Source: Coprinellus micaceus | Lineage: Eukaryota > Basidiomycota > Agaricomycetes > Agaricales > Psathyrellaceae | DNA length: 64,000 bases | Reading direction: 5' to 3' | Assembly (NCBI GenBank): GCA_951394405.1 | Contig: OX596345.1 | Span: forward strand, 2,108,001 to 2,172,000 | Shown: positions 1 through 9,491 of the stretch, in pieces | Layout: each line of letters begins with the position of its first letter | How positions within the stretch are numbered: the stretch's first letter is position 1 | Notes under the pieces: model-generated | Databases searched by the model: none | What the model was told of the DNA's origin: nothing | The model's input: only the letters and a program-made list of their open reading frames with translations | Program-made: the position numbers and the translations under genes

Positions 1-31
1 ATGGTACTGACATGGACACCAACCTATACCA

Positions 32-619
32 GTGCTTTATTTTCTCACCCCACATTGTTGTTCAACTCATCCGACCAATCCCCTTGCACTTGCTGAGCAT
101 CTTCCATCACCTCTCTTGACAGTTGCACAGTTCAAGGCCCAGAAGAAGGTGGACAAGGACAAGAAGCCAAAGAATCGATACCGCACCCCAAAGGACCGGA
201 CTGCGCTCAACAATATCTTCATTGACTGGATTCGGGCGGTCATCCAAAGCTCAGACGAAACAGTGAACCACGGCTATTGAAATGTTGAAGACATCCTCTC
301 AACCACCCAGCACAAGACCCTGGTGATCACACTTCCAGGGACCTCTCTTGAGTCGGCAGAGGCAATACAGAAGCTCCTGGACGAGTCCGATGAGTGGAAG
401 AAACTCTGGGGTGAAACAATTTATAACATGGTGAAGTTGTATGATCAATCATTAAAGAAGCGGACACGTAAAGACAAGGAAGTGGTTGAGTCAAGTGAGT
501 CGGAAAGTGAAGGTGGGGTAGTTGATGGAGATAGTGATGAGGATGGGTTGACTAGTGGTGTTGAGGACGAAGATGAAGGTCTCCCACAGGAGAAAAGGTC
601 CAGAAATGATAACAAGTAA
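32..619 (+). pseudogene. Hypothetical protein fragment with acidic C-terminus, one in-frame stop
   Basis: A single frame is open from 32 to 619 except for a TGA at 278-280, so it is either a decayed 3' exon or a sequence error. The first ~30 codons look non-coding. A pyrimidine-rich stretch ending in cttgacag at ~122 could be a 3' splice site, so the true exon may begin near 123. From there the protein is Lys-rich (VDKDKKPKNRYRTPKDRT), then helical, then ends in about 50 residues rich in Ser, Asp and Glu, finishing KRSRNDNK. I do not recognise the family. It converges tail-to-tail on the DUF6589-like gene with only 26 bp between stops. No function is proposed. Confidence 0.4.
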
Positions 620-645
620 TGGTAGACATGCACACATAAATAGCT

Positions 646-2388
646 CTAGAGATTGTCAATGGTGTCGGACAGAGAGGATAGTTCAGAGCGGTCTGCAAAG
701 GTAGGAGTCGAGATTTCATCTACCTCAATGACTGGGGGAGTCTTTCCCGTCTTTTGAAAGACAGCGAGCTTGGTGTTGAAGGCAGCAAGGGTCGATGATT
801 CGATACGAGAATGTCCAAGGCTGCGAAGATCTGGCTTGAGCTTAGCATCTGAGCGTCCAGGGATAGTCTCAAGCAGCTGTAATTCCTTGGCCTTTGAAAC
901 CAGCCTGGAGACAAGGCCAGACATGTCAGCTTGAGTATGTGTCTTGCCCTGATACCGCACACTCATGGTCTTCGTGATCCGTCTCTTCAAGACCATCAGG
1001 TTTCCAATTGCAGCAGATATGTTGCCACACCGGTCCCAGTTTGCGTAGTAGCCCTTAGCCAGAAAGAGCGCCTTTAGATATCGGATAAGATGCTCGATGT
1101 TGAGGTCGATTCCCATAAAATGCCCTGGAAGCCCTGAGACATTGACCAGCATGATGTCACACATGATATCTGCAAATGCAGGTGTCCGGACATGCTTGAT
1201 GCTGTGGAGGATGTGTAAGATCTCAGTCGAGTAGTTGTTCGACCCAGCACCACGGAAGAGAAAAGCTAGATCAGGAAGGATGTCTTCGATCCACCCAAAG
1301 TCGCCCTCCTTGATAGCAGAGACAAGCTCAGTGACCAAGAGCAGGTCCCGGAGAAGACGAGCGATGTCCCCCTTGGCGGTGTCTGTCTTGGGCTCTGTCT
1401 TTTCTGAAGCACTCGCGGACATCTGTTTCTTACCTTTCAGTGTATATGAAGGTGGGAAGTCTGGGGATGGTGTCGCATACTTGTCAATGATGCGGTGGGC
1501 AAACTCGATCAGCTGCTCTGGAGTTGGTTTCGTCGCCGCAAAGGCCTCGAGGTTCCCACACTCAATCTCCCACACAACAAGTATGAGGCTGGAGACTATC
1601 TGGTCCAGCGCCGCCAACAGAGTGTGGAAGTCGGGTTTAGGGTTGCCAAGACAAGTCTTATCCAGAAGGAGGAAGAGATGAGCAAGTGTACCAACCTCAC
1701 TCAAGCTGCCATAGTGGATTTCGCGTATCACCCAGATCAGATTTATGACAAGGTGGAAGAGGGCCAGACCGAGTTCGAATATTTGCCTAGTGTTGAATCC
1801 ACCAACGTCGTTCTTCCGGATAATCTGGCCAGATCGGATCTGCGAGTTTGTCAGCTGGTCGTTGCAGGTTGGAATAGCATAGAGGTCCATGTCCTCAATC
1901 TTGAACCGGAACTGGTGGAAGTATATGTCTTCATGAACGAGATTGTTGCCCTCTGTTGAAGCCTCCTCGATCGGAGATGCCCATGCCGTGTGGTAGACCA
2001 TAATTTTCTTGGGATCGCGTGGACTACGTGGAAGGTTCTTGAGAAGTGGGCTATCGACATAGTATGAGTCACCAAACTGTGGAACAAACCGCAGGAGGAA
2101 CTTGACCACGTTGACAGCAGACTGGATCTGGTATGACTTGACTGAGATTGGCTTTGGGCGGATGTCACACATCCTGAGGGGAGGCGACTTCTGGCGTGCT
2201 TGAACGATGGCTGAAAGGACCATGTCCTCTTGTTTGGCATCGGGGAGAGGGTAAATGTCCGCCATGGTGCCAGACGTAACATTAGCCTTTGTGTTGAGCG
2301 TCTGCTCAACAAATATACTGCTCATCATCTGGCAGTTATTGTACGAGAGCGTGTGAGGGCCAGACACCGCCTTTTGAGCCAGTTCAAC
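646..2388 (-). pseudogene. DUF6589-like protein, N-terminus removed at a LINE junction
   Basis: A 573-codon frame is open on the minus strand from 2367 down to 646. The C-terminal half carries stretches I associate with the basidiomycete DUF6589 family: FRGAGSNNYSTEILHILH, then LVNVSGLPGHFMGIDLNIEH, then ANWDRCGNIS. The family is large in agaricomycetes and its biochemical role is unknown. Upstream coding sequence stops at ~2388, where plus-strand LINE-A ORF2 begins abruptly, so the N-terminal part is missing and the displayed Met is probably internal. No in-frame stop or frameshift is visible in what remains. Family assignment is from memory of conserved phrases; the truncation is seen directly. 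Confidence 0.6.
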
Positions 2389-3863
2389 AGCTATCGCCCA
2401 AGAACAAACGAATCTTGTTCCGAGCGTGTGTGATTCCTATCTGCACGTACGGGCACAGGTTGTGGTACTACAAGGGCGGCAAGATCCAAGGCGCACTAAA
2501 AATTCTAACCTCCATGTAGCGTAAAGCAGCATGTTGGATAATAGGAGCATTTTGTACATCTCCTACTGGGGGAGTGGAGTGCCTTGCAGGCCTCCCACCC
2601 ATTCGTCTTTACCTCTGAAAACTCTCGCAACGTGCGGTGTTCCGGACAGTGACTTTATCTGACACACACCCGCTACGCTCTCTCTTACCGGAGGAGCACA
2701 GAGGGAGTGCCTCCCCCCATTATGGGGCCGCCTGTCACCTTTCCCCAGTGAACTGCGGCCGCGTAAAGGACGCTATAGGCCAGACCCTTAGGGGACTGCC
2801 AAAACTTATGGAGAAGTTTGAGCCATGTGCGGTCAAAAACACTCCAGGATCTAGGATGATGGACCTCTATGGGGCTCAAGTCCACTTCAACAGTTTCCAG
2901 CGGTACGGTGAAGATATCTTCGAGCGACGCCGACAGGAGCTGAACACTCTTTGGAACTCATTGAGTACCAACATCCGCACGGTGTGCACGGGCGTGGACG
3001 CGTCTGTCCCCAAGGCCACTAGGCATAATGTGACCGCGGCCTACGTGTACAAAGGCCTAGGCAATCAACGGAGCAAGGGAGTCACGGTGGCAGGACGTGT
3101 CCTGTCGTCCGACGCCGAGCTCTTAGCGATTCGCATGGCAGTTGGAAGGGCTACGGCCCTAGAAGACTGTGATCGGATTGCAATATTCACTGACTCTTTG
3201 GCTATGGCCAAAACAGCGGTCAATCCGGGGATCCATTCGGGCCAGGCATTCTCGCTTGCAACCTGTAAGGCCCTCCGCACCTGGTTTGCCGCCAAGGTGG
3301 ACAGACGGGTGGACTTCATTGAGACCCCTTCCAAGCTGAAATGGGGTCTCCAACATCGTGCTCATCTGCACGCAGAGAGCCTCCCTTCTACTCCAGCAGG
3401 AGTGAGACCCACTACTTCTCTTGACAGCGTGCGCAAGCATGTCGCCGACTCCGCACAGGACGCGTGGGCTACTCAGGCACACAACCCAGATTATCTAGGG
3501 CACCAGTTCATGGTGCTGCACGACCCCAAGGGGAAGCCAATTCGTCCGACGTACTCCAACGGGGGAGTATGGCTCCGACATGTTAATGAGAGCAATGCGC
3601 TATGTGCACGTATGTGCAGAGCCATTCTCAACCACGTGCCTACTGGAGAGTACTACTCCCGGTTCCGCATACCTGGCCATGACGATCACGAATGTGAATG
3701 CGGCTGTCCGGTGCAAACTCGTCACTATATTTTCACACAGTGCGGTGTACTGCAAACATACAATCAGGATCCCCGCTTTGTGCGAGAGCTTGTTTGGTTT
3801 TTAGAGGACAATCCAAAGGCATTCGCCTTCGGATTCCAATACGCCCCACAGGGGGATGGTTGA
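2389..3863 (+). pseudogene. LINE-A ORF2 C-terminal part (RT thumb, RNase H, Cys/His tail)
   Basis: Translation is colinear with the other LINE-A ORF2 copies. It has TYGHRLWYY and SPTGGVECLAGLPPIR, then an RNase H-like domain with GVDASV (first Asp), SSDAELLAIRMAV (Glu) and FTDSLAMA (Asp). A terminal Cys/His cluster follows (HECECGCPVQTRHYIFTQC), then the family C-terminus QYAPQGDG and stop. Two in-frame stops (TAG ~2516, TGA ~2617) break the 5' portion; the rest is open from 2637. It cannot make active enzyme because the RT palm is absent. Confidence 0.85.
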
Positions 3864-4935
3864 TAGGGCCCCTGTAGCCCAGTGGTGTGGGCCACTAAAG
3901 ACCAGGAGAGGTGGCTGTGCAAGTCACCGGAAGGTTGTGGGTTCGATCCCTGCTCATCCCCTGGTACCATAAAGCTAGGTTAGGCGTGTGACCAACAGTG
4001 GATACTGTCACATGCTCGGATGACTGGGTTGGGTAAACCATTCCCAGGCATGTGGGTGGGTTGATCCAGCATGGTCTAGAGTTGTGTTCGAACTTGCACC
4101 AACCAGACGATTGAGGCCATAGGCAAGCCCGCTCAGTCCGGGAAGGGATGGCCTAGGGGACCAGCCGCACTACCCCAATGTGGCAGAAAAAGGGTGAAAC
4201 CTTATCTGTTGTACCCGATATGGGAGCGAAAGCACAGGGGTTGGGAAGCGAGGGATATATATATAACAAGCAGAACGGCCGGATGGGCCTACGCCACCCT
4301 CCACTCTGAGGCACCCGGTCCATTGGGCAATGGCAAAAACCGGGCTAAGTAGGAGTTGTTAGTCGGCGGTAGTAGTTGTGGGAATGATCTGGCAAAGGCT
4401 GGCCGAGACATGGGCTTGAGCACCCAGGCACGGCACCAGCGCCCAGTAAGCGGGGTTCTAACTCCCTGCCCAAGCACTCTGGTGGTTAACCGTTCCCCCG
4501 CGCTGGTTAAACCGGTTGGGGGGCAGTTCAGACTCAGACGAAATAACTCTGGGCCCAGGGTAGAACCTTGGGATTGCATACCCGGTTGGCTGCAGGCAAG
4601 GCAGAGACCTGGGACAGATGGGGATCCGCGCCGGTTGGCATCAGCGAACCATCTGCCTGGGAACGGGAACCCTAGTAGCTGGGGCTCTATACGAATCAGT
4701 GAAGCGTGGGCCGTAGCGGATCAGGACAGTCTCCTGGATACTGGCTCGAGGGCACTAAATCCTCTGTCGGTTCACTTGATGTAATCAGTCAGGTGTGAAT
4801 CTAAGTTGATTCCGGAGTACCACATGGTGTGGTTTCCCGCCTTGCAAGAGCGTGGGTTATAGGGGTTCTCTGCCTAACGGCGGGGGGCCCTAAACTTCGT
4901 AAAAGCTGATTTCAAAAAGAAAAAAAAAAAAAAAA
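3864..4935 (+). mobile_element. tRNA-headed SINE, copy 1 (1,072 bp)
   Basis: The element starts with a tRNA-like head (A box TAGCCCAGTGG, B box GGTTCGATCCC) and ends with GTAAAAGCTGATTTC plus an A-rich tail at ~4914-4935. It is flanked by a perfect 13 bp target duplication, GGGGGATGGTTGA (3851-3863 and 4936-4948), which includes the end of LINE-A ORF2. A second copy lies at 35408-36484, alike over the full length by eye. The last ~17 bp before poly(A) match the LINE-A tail, which suggests LINE-driven retrotransposition. At about 1.07 kb it is long for a SINE. The body has an ORF of 142 codons that is not preserved in copy 2, so I treat it as noncoding. Confidence 0.8.
3875..3950 (+). promoter_or_regulatory. 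RNA polymerase III type 2 internal promoter of SINE copy 1
   Basis: The A box TAGCCCAGTGG at 3875-3885 fits TRGCNNAGNGG exactly. The B box GGTTCGATCCC at 3940-3950 differs from GGTTCGANTCC at one position. The boxes are ~54 bp apart, longer than in most tRNAs but compatible with a tRNA with a long variable arm. Both boxes are conserved in copy 2. Confidence 0.7.
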
Positions 4936-5394
4936 GGGGGATGGTTGAGAGGGAGCGGCCTCTTCTGGCTTGGGCTGGTCTTTGCTGGTTAAAGGTCTTG
5001 CGTGGAGGGAGTTGGGTATGTACCCTGACGTGTCAGTCCTTGCAACTGATGTGGATGAGGGGTACCCAAAGCGCGGTTACCGTGAGGGACACCGTTCAGG
5101 GGCAGGCAAGGCATGCCCCTGGGGCCCATAACACCTTGTGGCGGACTGGTCCTGGTGGGGAGTGGACTGGGCTGGGAGGGAATGCCGACTCAATATACCG
5201 ATCTGTTAGCGCCGCAAGGCCTTTCATTGTCTGTCTGCTGGTTGGGGGTAAAACCTCAAGCGCCGGGCGTCTCCAAATCGTCAACAATTTGTGTTTCATA
5301 ATTGCAGTAGTACTTAGTTAGTGACGCTCGCGCTTGCTTTGTATGTTGATAGCGACCGGACTGCCATCGTGCCCCGGTGTATAAAAGCTGACTT

Positions 5395-5425
<31 letters not shown>

Positions 5426-5426
<1 letters not shown>

Positions 5427-6251
5427 GGGCATCTCTTTTTCAACCTGCATAAAGAACGGGGCTACCGCATCCTCCTTGAGGGTGCGGCCCTTGATGCGCT
5501 CAGCATGGTTGCTGAGTTTGATGACTGAGGACAGCGGATAGTGATCTGAGGTCCCCTTGAGGTCATGGTCTCTCAGCGGCGCTGCTGAGAGAACATAGGC
5601 ACGTTGAACAAACACCATGTCTATCACAGACTTGATGTTCGCATCGGCGTAGGACACATAGGTGGGTCCTGGATTGGCAGGTGGGGAGTACTCCACACCA
5701 AGACGGGCTGCTGTTTCCAGCAATAGAATGGCTGTATCTCCATGATTTGGAACGGCATTGTCCCACTCCCTGGAGTGACAGTTGAAGTCCCCAGCCATGT
5801 AGTCCATGGCCGGTAGCGATTCTGCGCGACGATCGAGCAAACAAATCGCTCAGTGGTCGGCGTCTGAGTATACATTCATGAGATGCATGGTTTCGTCCTC
5901 TGTGAACAGGGAGATGACCATTACGTCTCGATTGTCGATAAGGTCCCGGGGGTAGGTTGGGCAAAGAATGTCCAATCTCTTATTTACATAGGCCATGACA
6001 TGTGGACGTGTCTCAGGCTCGGTGGGAGGGACCATGCAGGTCCACTTGGGATGGCAGGGCGAACCCCATACTGCCGTACCTTCTTTGTCATGTGCAGAGG
6101 GGGCGTGGCGAATGAGCCTCCAGAGAGGCTCTTGTAAGAAGACGATATCCAACGATTTACATTGGGCCTCGAGACGTACTACAAGGTCATTTGGTGACTT
6201 AGCAATATTAAAAGACAGGACCCTAATCTTCTGTAATGTTGTACTAAACAT
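5426..6251 (-). pseudogene. LINE-A ORF2 N-terminal endonuclease fragment
   Basis: The minus-strand frame starts at the ORF2 ATG (6251) with FSTTLQKIRVLSFNIAKS. It shows AP-endonuclease-like (EEP) motifs: FNIAKS, FLQEP, GDFNCHSREWD, SVIDMVF and TSDHYPLSSV. One TGA at 5850-5852 (CGA in sister copies) splits it. The reading frame is cut at 5426, where the poly(A) of LINE-A copy 1 abuts it in the opposite direction, so RT and RNase H are missing. Confidence 0.8.
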
Positions 6252-6304
6252 TTGGAAGGACTGGGTTAGATTGAAGCCGTCCACGATCTTGACGATCACG
6301 TACC

Positions 6305-8186
6305 TGCTTGTTAGCCCCCGTAGGCCTGGCTGCCAGATAGGACGCGGAGTGTGGATCCGGCCTGCTGAAGGATGTCGTTCATACCCGCCATGGCAAACAC
6401 TCCGTCCATGGTGGGGATCCGACCATCCTTCTGGTTGAACAAGACCATGATCTGTGTACGAGGCGGACCCTTGGTCGTGGATGCAGGGATAACTGTCTTC
6501 TTCTTCTGCTTCTTCCCGCTCGAGACGGGGCCAGCAGAGATCGGAGGAGGGTTAGCCTGGGGGAGGGGAGGAACAGGACCGCCATTGATAATCTTGGTGA
6601 TCTGTGATGGAGTTAAGTCAGGTCGAGCCCACCCCCAAGTGGCAGCAGCCTCGACATAACTCGGTTTCGTCTTGCCTCCCTTGGCAACGACGTTCCATGG
6701 CCTGAGGGCCGCGGGTTTAGAGACAGGCTTCTGAGGGCCGACCGGGAGGCCGACTCTCTGGAAGGGGACGGTGGGAGCCTTTGGCTGCGGCCTCGGGCCT
6801 CCATCGTGCACACGCTTCCGTGTAGCCGCAGAGAACGGAAGGCTTGGGTTCGGGCCAGGTGGGGCCGGTTCCTGAGCTTTCTGAGAATCTTCGGGGCATT
6901 CCTCCACGGGGGCGGGACGTTCCGGAATAGGGTCCTGGTCCCCTGGGATGGGCGAGCCAGTAGGGAGACGCTTGCCTGTCTTCTTCCTCTTCTTGGGCAG
7001 GACGACAGTCGAGCAGGCTTTATTGGTCGTGTGACCAAAGTCGGATAGACAGGCACCTGCATGGGGCTGGGGGGTGTGCGGCAGCTTCTCTCGAAGCCTG
7101 ACACCCACAGCGATCCGGTACGAGTCCCAGGTGGGATGGCCTCCTGGTGGTGGACCAGGTTGCTGAGTGGATGTAGTGTAACGGGGCTCTTCCTTCAAAT
7201 TCTCCTTGACAGCCGCACAGATTGCCGCAGAGATCGAGGTCGAGTACTCGTCCCACAATGTGTACCCAGCTGGCAATGTGCCGAGCTCGGGATGAGATGC
7301 TGGGAGTTGTGAAGATGAGGGAGGGGCTTGCGCCGGCTCGCCTCCTCCTCCTGCCTGACCGCGGGGCATGGGTTCTTGCTGCTGCTGCTGCAGACGCTGA
7401 GCCTGTGGGGACACCAAAGGTGACACCCACTGGCTGGCCTCTGCCTGCTGCTGCTGCTCAAACAGTGCCGCCCAGTCGGTGGTCGTGTCCCCTTGGGGAT
7501 GCATGGATAGGACGCCGCGCATGATGTCGGCCGGGACGCTTACGTCCTCGTCCTTCATCTGCTCAACGTGAGAGGCCCAGTCCCCGACGGCGGGTTCTGA
7601 GGTGTACATGCTGTCCTCGACCTCCTCAACCTGCATCGGGTTGAGCGGGACGTCGTGGGCGGTGTCGCCAACCTCTCGGCCAGCTAGAGGATCCACGCTA
7701 TCCCTTTGTCCGAAGGGCGGGATCCTCCCAAACTTAATCGGGGGGGATCGAATCCTCTGGGCGTGGGGAGTAGCTTGGTTTCGGGGAGAAGGAGGGCGAG
7801 TACCTGGCGGAGTCGCCATGTCTTCATCCTCCAAGGATTTGAATGCTGTCCTCCAGGCAGAGCCTTGGACGGCGGCATCGACTTGGTCCAGTGTGAACCA
7901 TAGAGTTTTGAGCGTGTCGGGTTCCGCAGCAGGAGGATCCCATCTGAGGAAGAATTTGGCGGCTCGGTTGAGGGAGGAGATAGCGTCTTCTAGCGTGAGG
8001 GTGCTGGAGGGTGCCGGGGTGGGGAATTGGGTCTTGGTCGCTTCCGAGCCAAGACTTACCTCCTCCTCGTCACTCTCGTCGTCACCCTCGCTCCCATCCT
8101 TCTCCCTGTGGACTGTGGACGGTGGCACCGTGGCAGAGTGGGTGCTCTGATCCTCCGTACCTCCTCCACCGATATTCAACGAGCCC
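6305..8186 (-). pseudogene. LINE-A ORF1 (gag-like), lacking both ends
   Basis: An open frame of about 620 codons is colinear with LINE-A ORF1. It has an acidic N-terminal stretch (GDDESDEEEVSLGSEA), a long Pro/Gln-rich middle with short poly-Gln runs, the basic KKQKKK patch and the conserved ...VLFNQKDGRIPTMDGVF... to SGSQAYGG block. At the 3' side the sequence jumps from QAYGG directly to the NKQV codons before ORF2, deleting all CCHC zinc knuckles. At the 5' side (about 8184-8189) it is fused to an inverted-order piece of another ORF1. The product would lack nucleic-acid-binding knuckles. Confidence 0.75.
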
Positions 8187-8515
8187 GGTTGTTCTGAGAC
8201 TCCAACCCCCATAGGCCTGACTGCCTGAGAGGACTCGGAGCTCTGATCCAGCATATTGAAGGATGTCGTTCATCCCCCTCATGACGAACACACCGTCAAT
8301 CTTGGGAACCTGACCATCCTTCTCATTGAAGAGGACCCTGATCTGCATACGGGGCGGACCCTTGGTCGTAGATGCAGGGATCACCCTCTTCTTCTTCTTC
8401 TGCTTCTTCCTGCTCGAGACGGGGCCAGCAGAGATTGGAGGAGGGTGAACCTGGGGTAGGGGAGATACAGGTCCGCCGTTGATAACCTTGGGGATCTGCA
8501 TGGGAGTTAAATCTC
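8187..8515 (-). pseudogene. LINE-A ORF1 internal fragment
   Basis: A minus-strand piece of ORF1 runs from LTPMQIPKVINGGP to SGSQAYGGWSLRTT. It ends where the 5' terminus of a plus-strand LINE-A begins (8516) and is joined on its downstream side to a different ORF1 region (SLNIGGGGTEDQS). The two minus-strand gag pieces therefore derive from a rearrangement rather than one copy. Confidence 0.7.
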
Positions 8516-9472
8516 ACGCTTCTTGATCTCTTACCACCACCTTCCTATTCGGGCCGACCAATCTCCACACTCGCAACATCTCTACCCCGTCGACTGGAAG
8601 GTGTACCGCTGACTCCTGAGCTGGTATACGACCACCAAGGGCATCTCTGATGTCCTCATCGAAGAAAAAACCCGCCGCGCGCCGGGAGAAGTTGTCCCCA
8701 CCAGGCAACCGATCCCGCACGTCGTCCCGAGATCCCAGCCACCCGGCTTCCTCTACACCGAGGCCCCCTTCTCAGGCAGCCTCTATGCACTCCAACAGGG
8801 ACCTGTCCCAGGCCCCTCAATCCACCTCATTAGGGGCCCAAGCCCGCGAACGATACACGCCGGACGTGCCGACCCTTCGGGGTCCGCACGGACCATCTCA
8901 AACATCGACAAGCACTGCTGCCCACAGCGACGACGACCCGTTGAATATCAGCGGTGGGGGAACGGAGGACCAGAGCGCCCGCTCTGCCACCATTCCACCA
9001 TCCGCAGTCTACAGGGAGAAGGATGGGACCGAGGATGAAGAGGAGAGTGACGAGGAGGAGGAGGAGGTGAGTCTTGGCTCGGAAGCGACCAGGACCCCAT
9101 TCCCCACCCTGGCGCCCTCCCACACCCTCACCGTAGAAGACGCCATCTCCTCCCTCAACCGGGCTGCTGAGTTCTTCCTCAGACAGGATGTTCCTGCTGA
9201 CGAGTACGAGGCGGTCAATACTCTACAGTTCACCTGGGACTGAGTCGACGCTGCCATCCAAGGCTCTGCCTGGGGGATAGCGTTCGAATCCCTGGACGAC
9301 GACGACATGGTGACCCCACCAGGCACCCGTCCGCCATCTCCACACACCCAAGCCACTCCCTGCGCCCAGAGGATCCGATCCCCCCCGATGCAGTTCAGAA
9401 GGATCCCTCCCCTTGGACGTGGAGAGAGCGAGGACCCTCTCAGTAGCCGACCTGTCGGCGACACCGCACACG

Positions 9473-9491
9473 CCCCCCCCCCCCCCCCCCT
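9473..9491 (+). repeat. Poly-C mononucleotide tract in LINE-A ORF1
   Basis: A run of about 18-19 C residues falls in the Pro-rich coding region and reads as a run of Pro. Such tracts are prone to replication slippage and to sequencing error, so frame across this point is uncertain. Confidence 0.7.

Larger units (their letters stand above)
2389..5425 (+). mobile_element. LINE-A copy 1, 5'-truncated, split by a SINE
   Basis: This copy starts inside the ORF2 thumb region and runs through the C-terminal domain, a conserved ~480 bp 3' UTR and a poly(A) tail at ~5396-5425. It is interrupted at 3864-4935 by SINE copy 1, whose flanks repeat GGGGGATGGTTGA (3851-3863 and 4936-4948). The 3' UTR ends with the family tail TAAAAGCTGACTTCAAA. 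The left flank is the DUF6589-like gene and the right flank is a minus-strand LINE-A. The two flanks do not match, so no target duplication can be assigned to this copy. Confidence 0.85.

Noticed and set aside
3864..3960. A genuine tRNA gene at the SINE heads.
   Set aside because: A and B boxes are too far apart for a normal tRNA, no acceptor-stem pairing is evident, and both copies are embedded in poly(A)-tailed elements.
4356..4784. 142-codon ORF inside SINE copy 1.
   Set aside because: The equivalent frame in copy 2 starts and ends differently and shows no conserved domain; noncoding element body is the simpler reading.
5900..8255. Plus-strand ORFs of 80-180 codons opposite LINE-A ORF1/ORF2.
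   Set aside because: They are antisense shadows of colinear LINE frames, with biased composition and no conserved motifs.
5390..8255. Twin-priming (5' inversion) as the cause of the plus/minus LINE-A junctions.
   Set aside because: Twin priming gives an inverted 5' segment upstream of the 3' segment and poly(A). Here the inverted LINE lies downstream of the poly(A), so it is a different copy.
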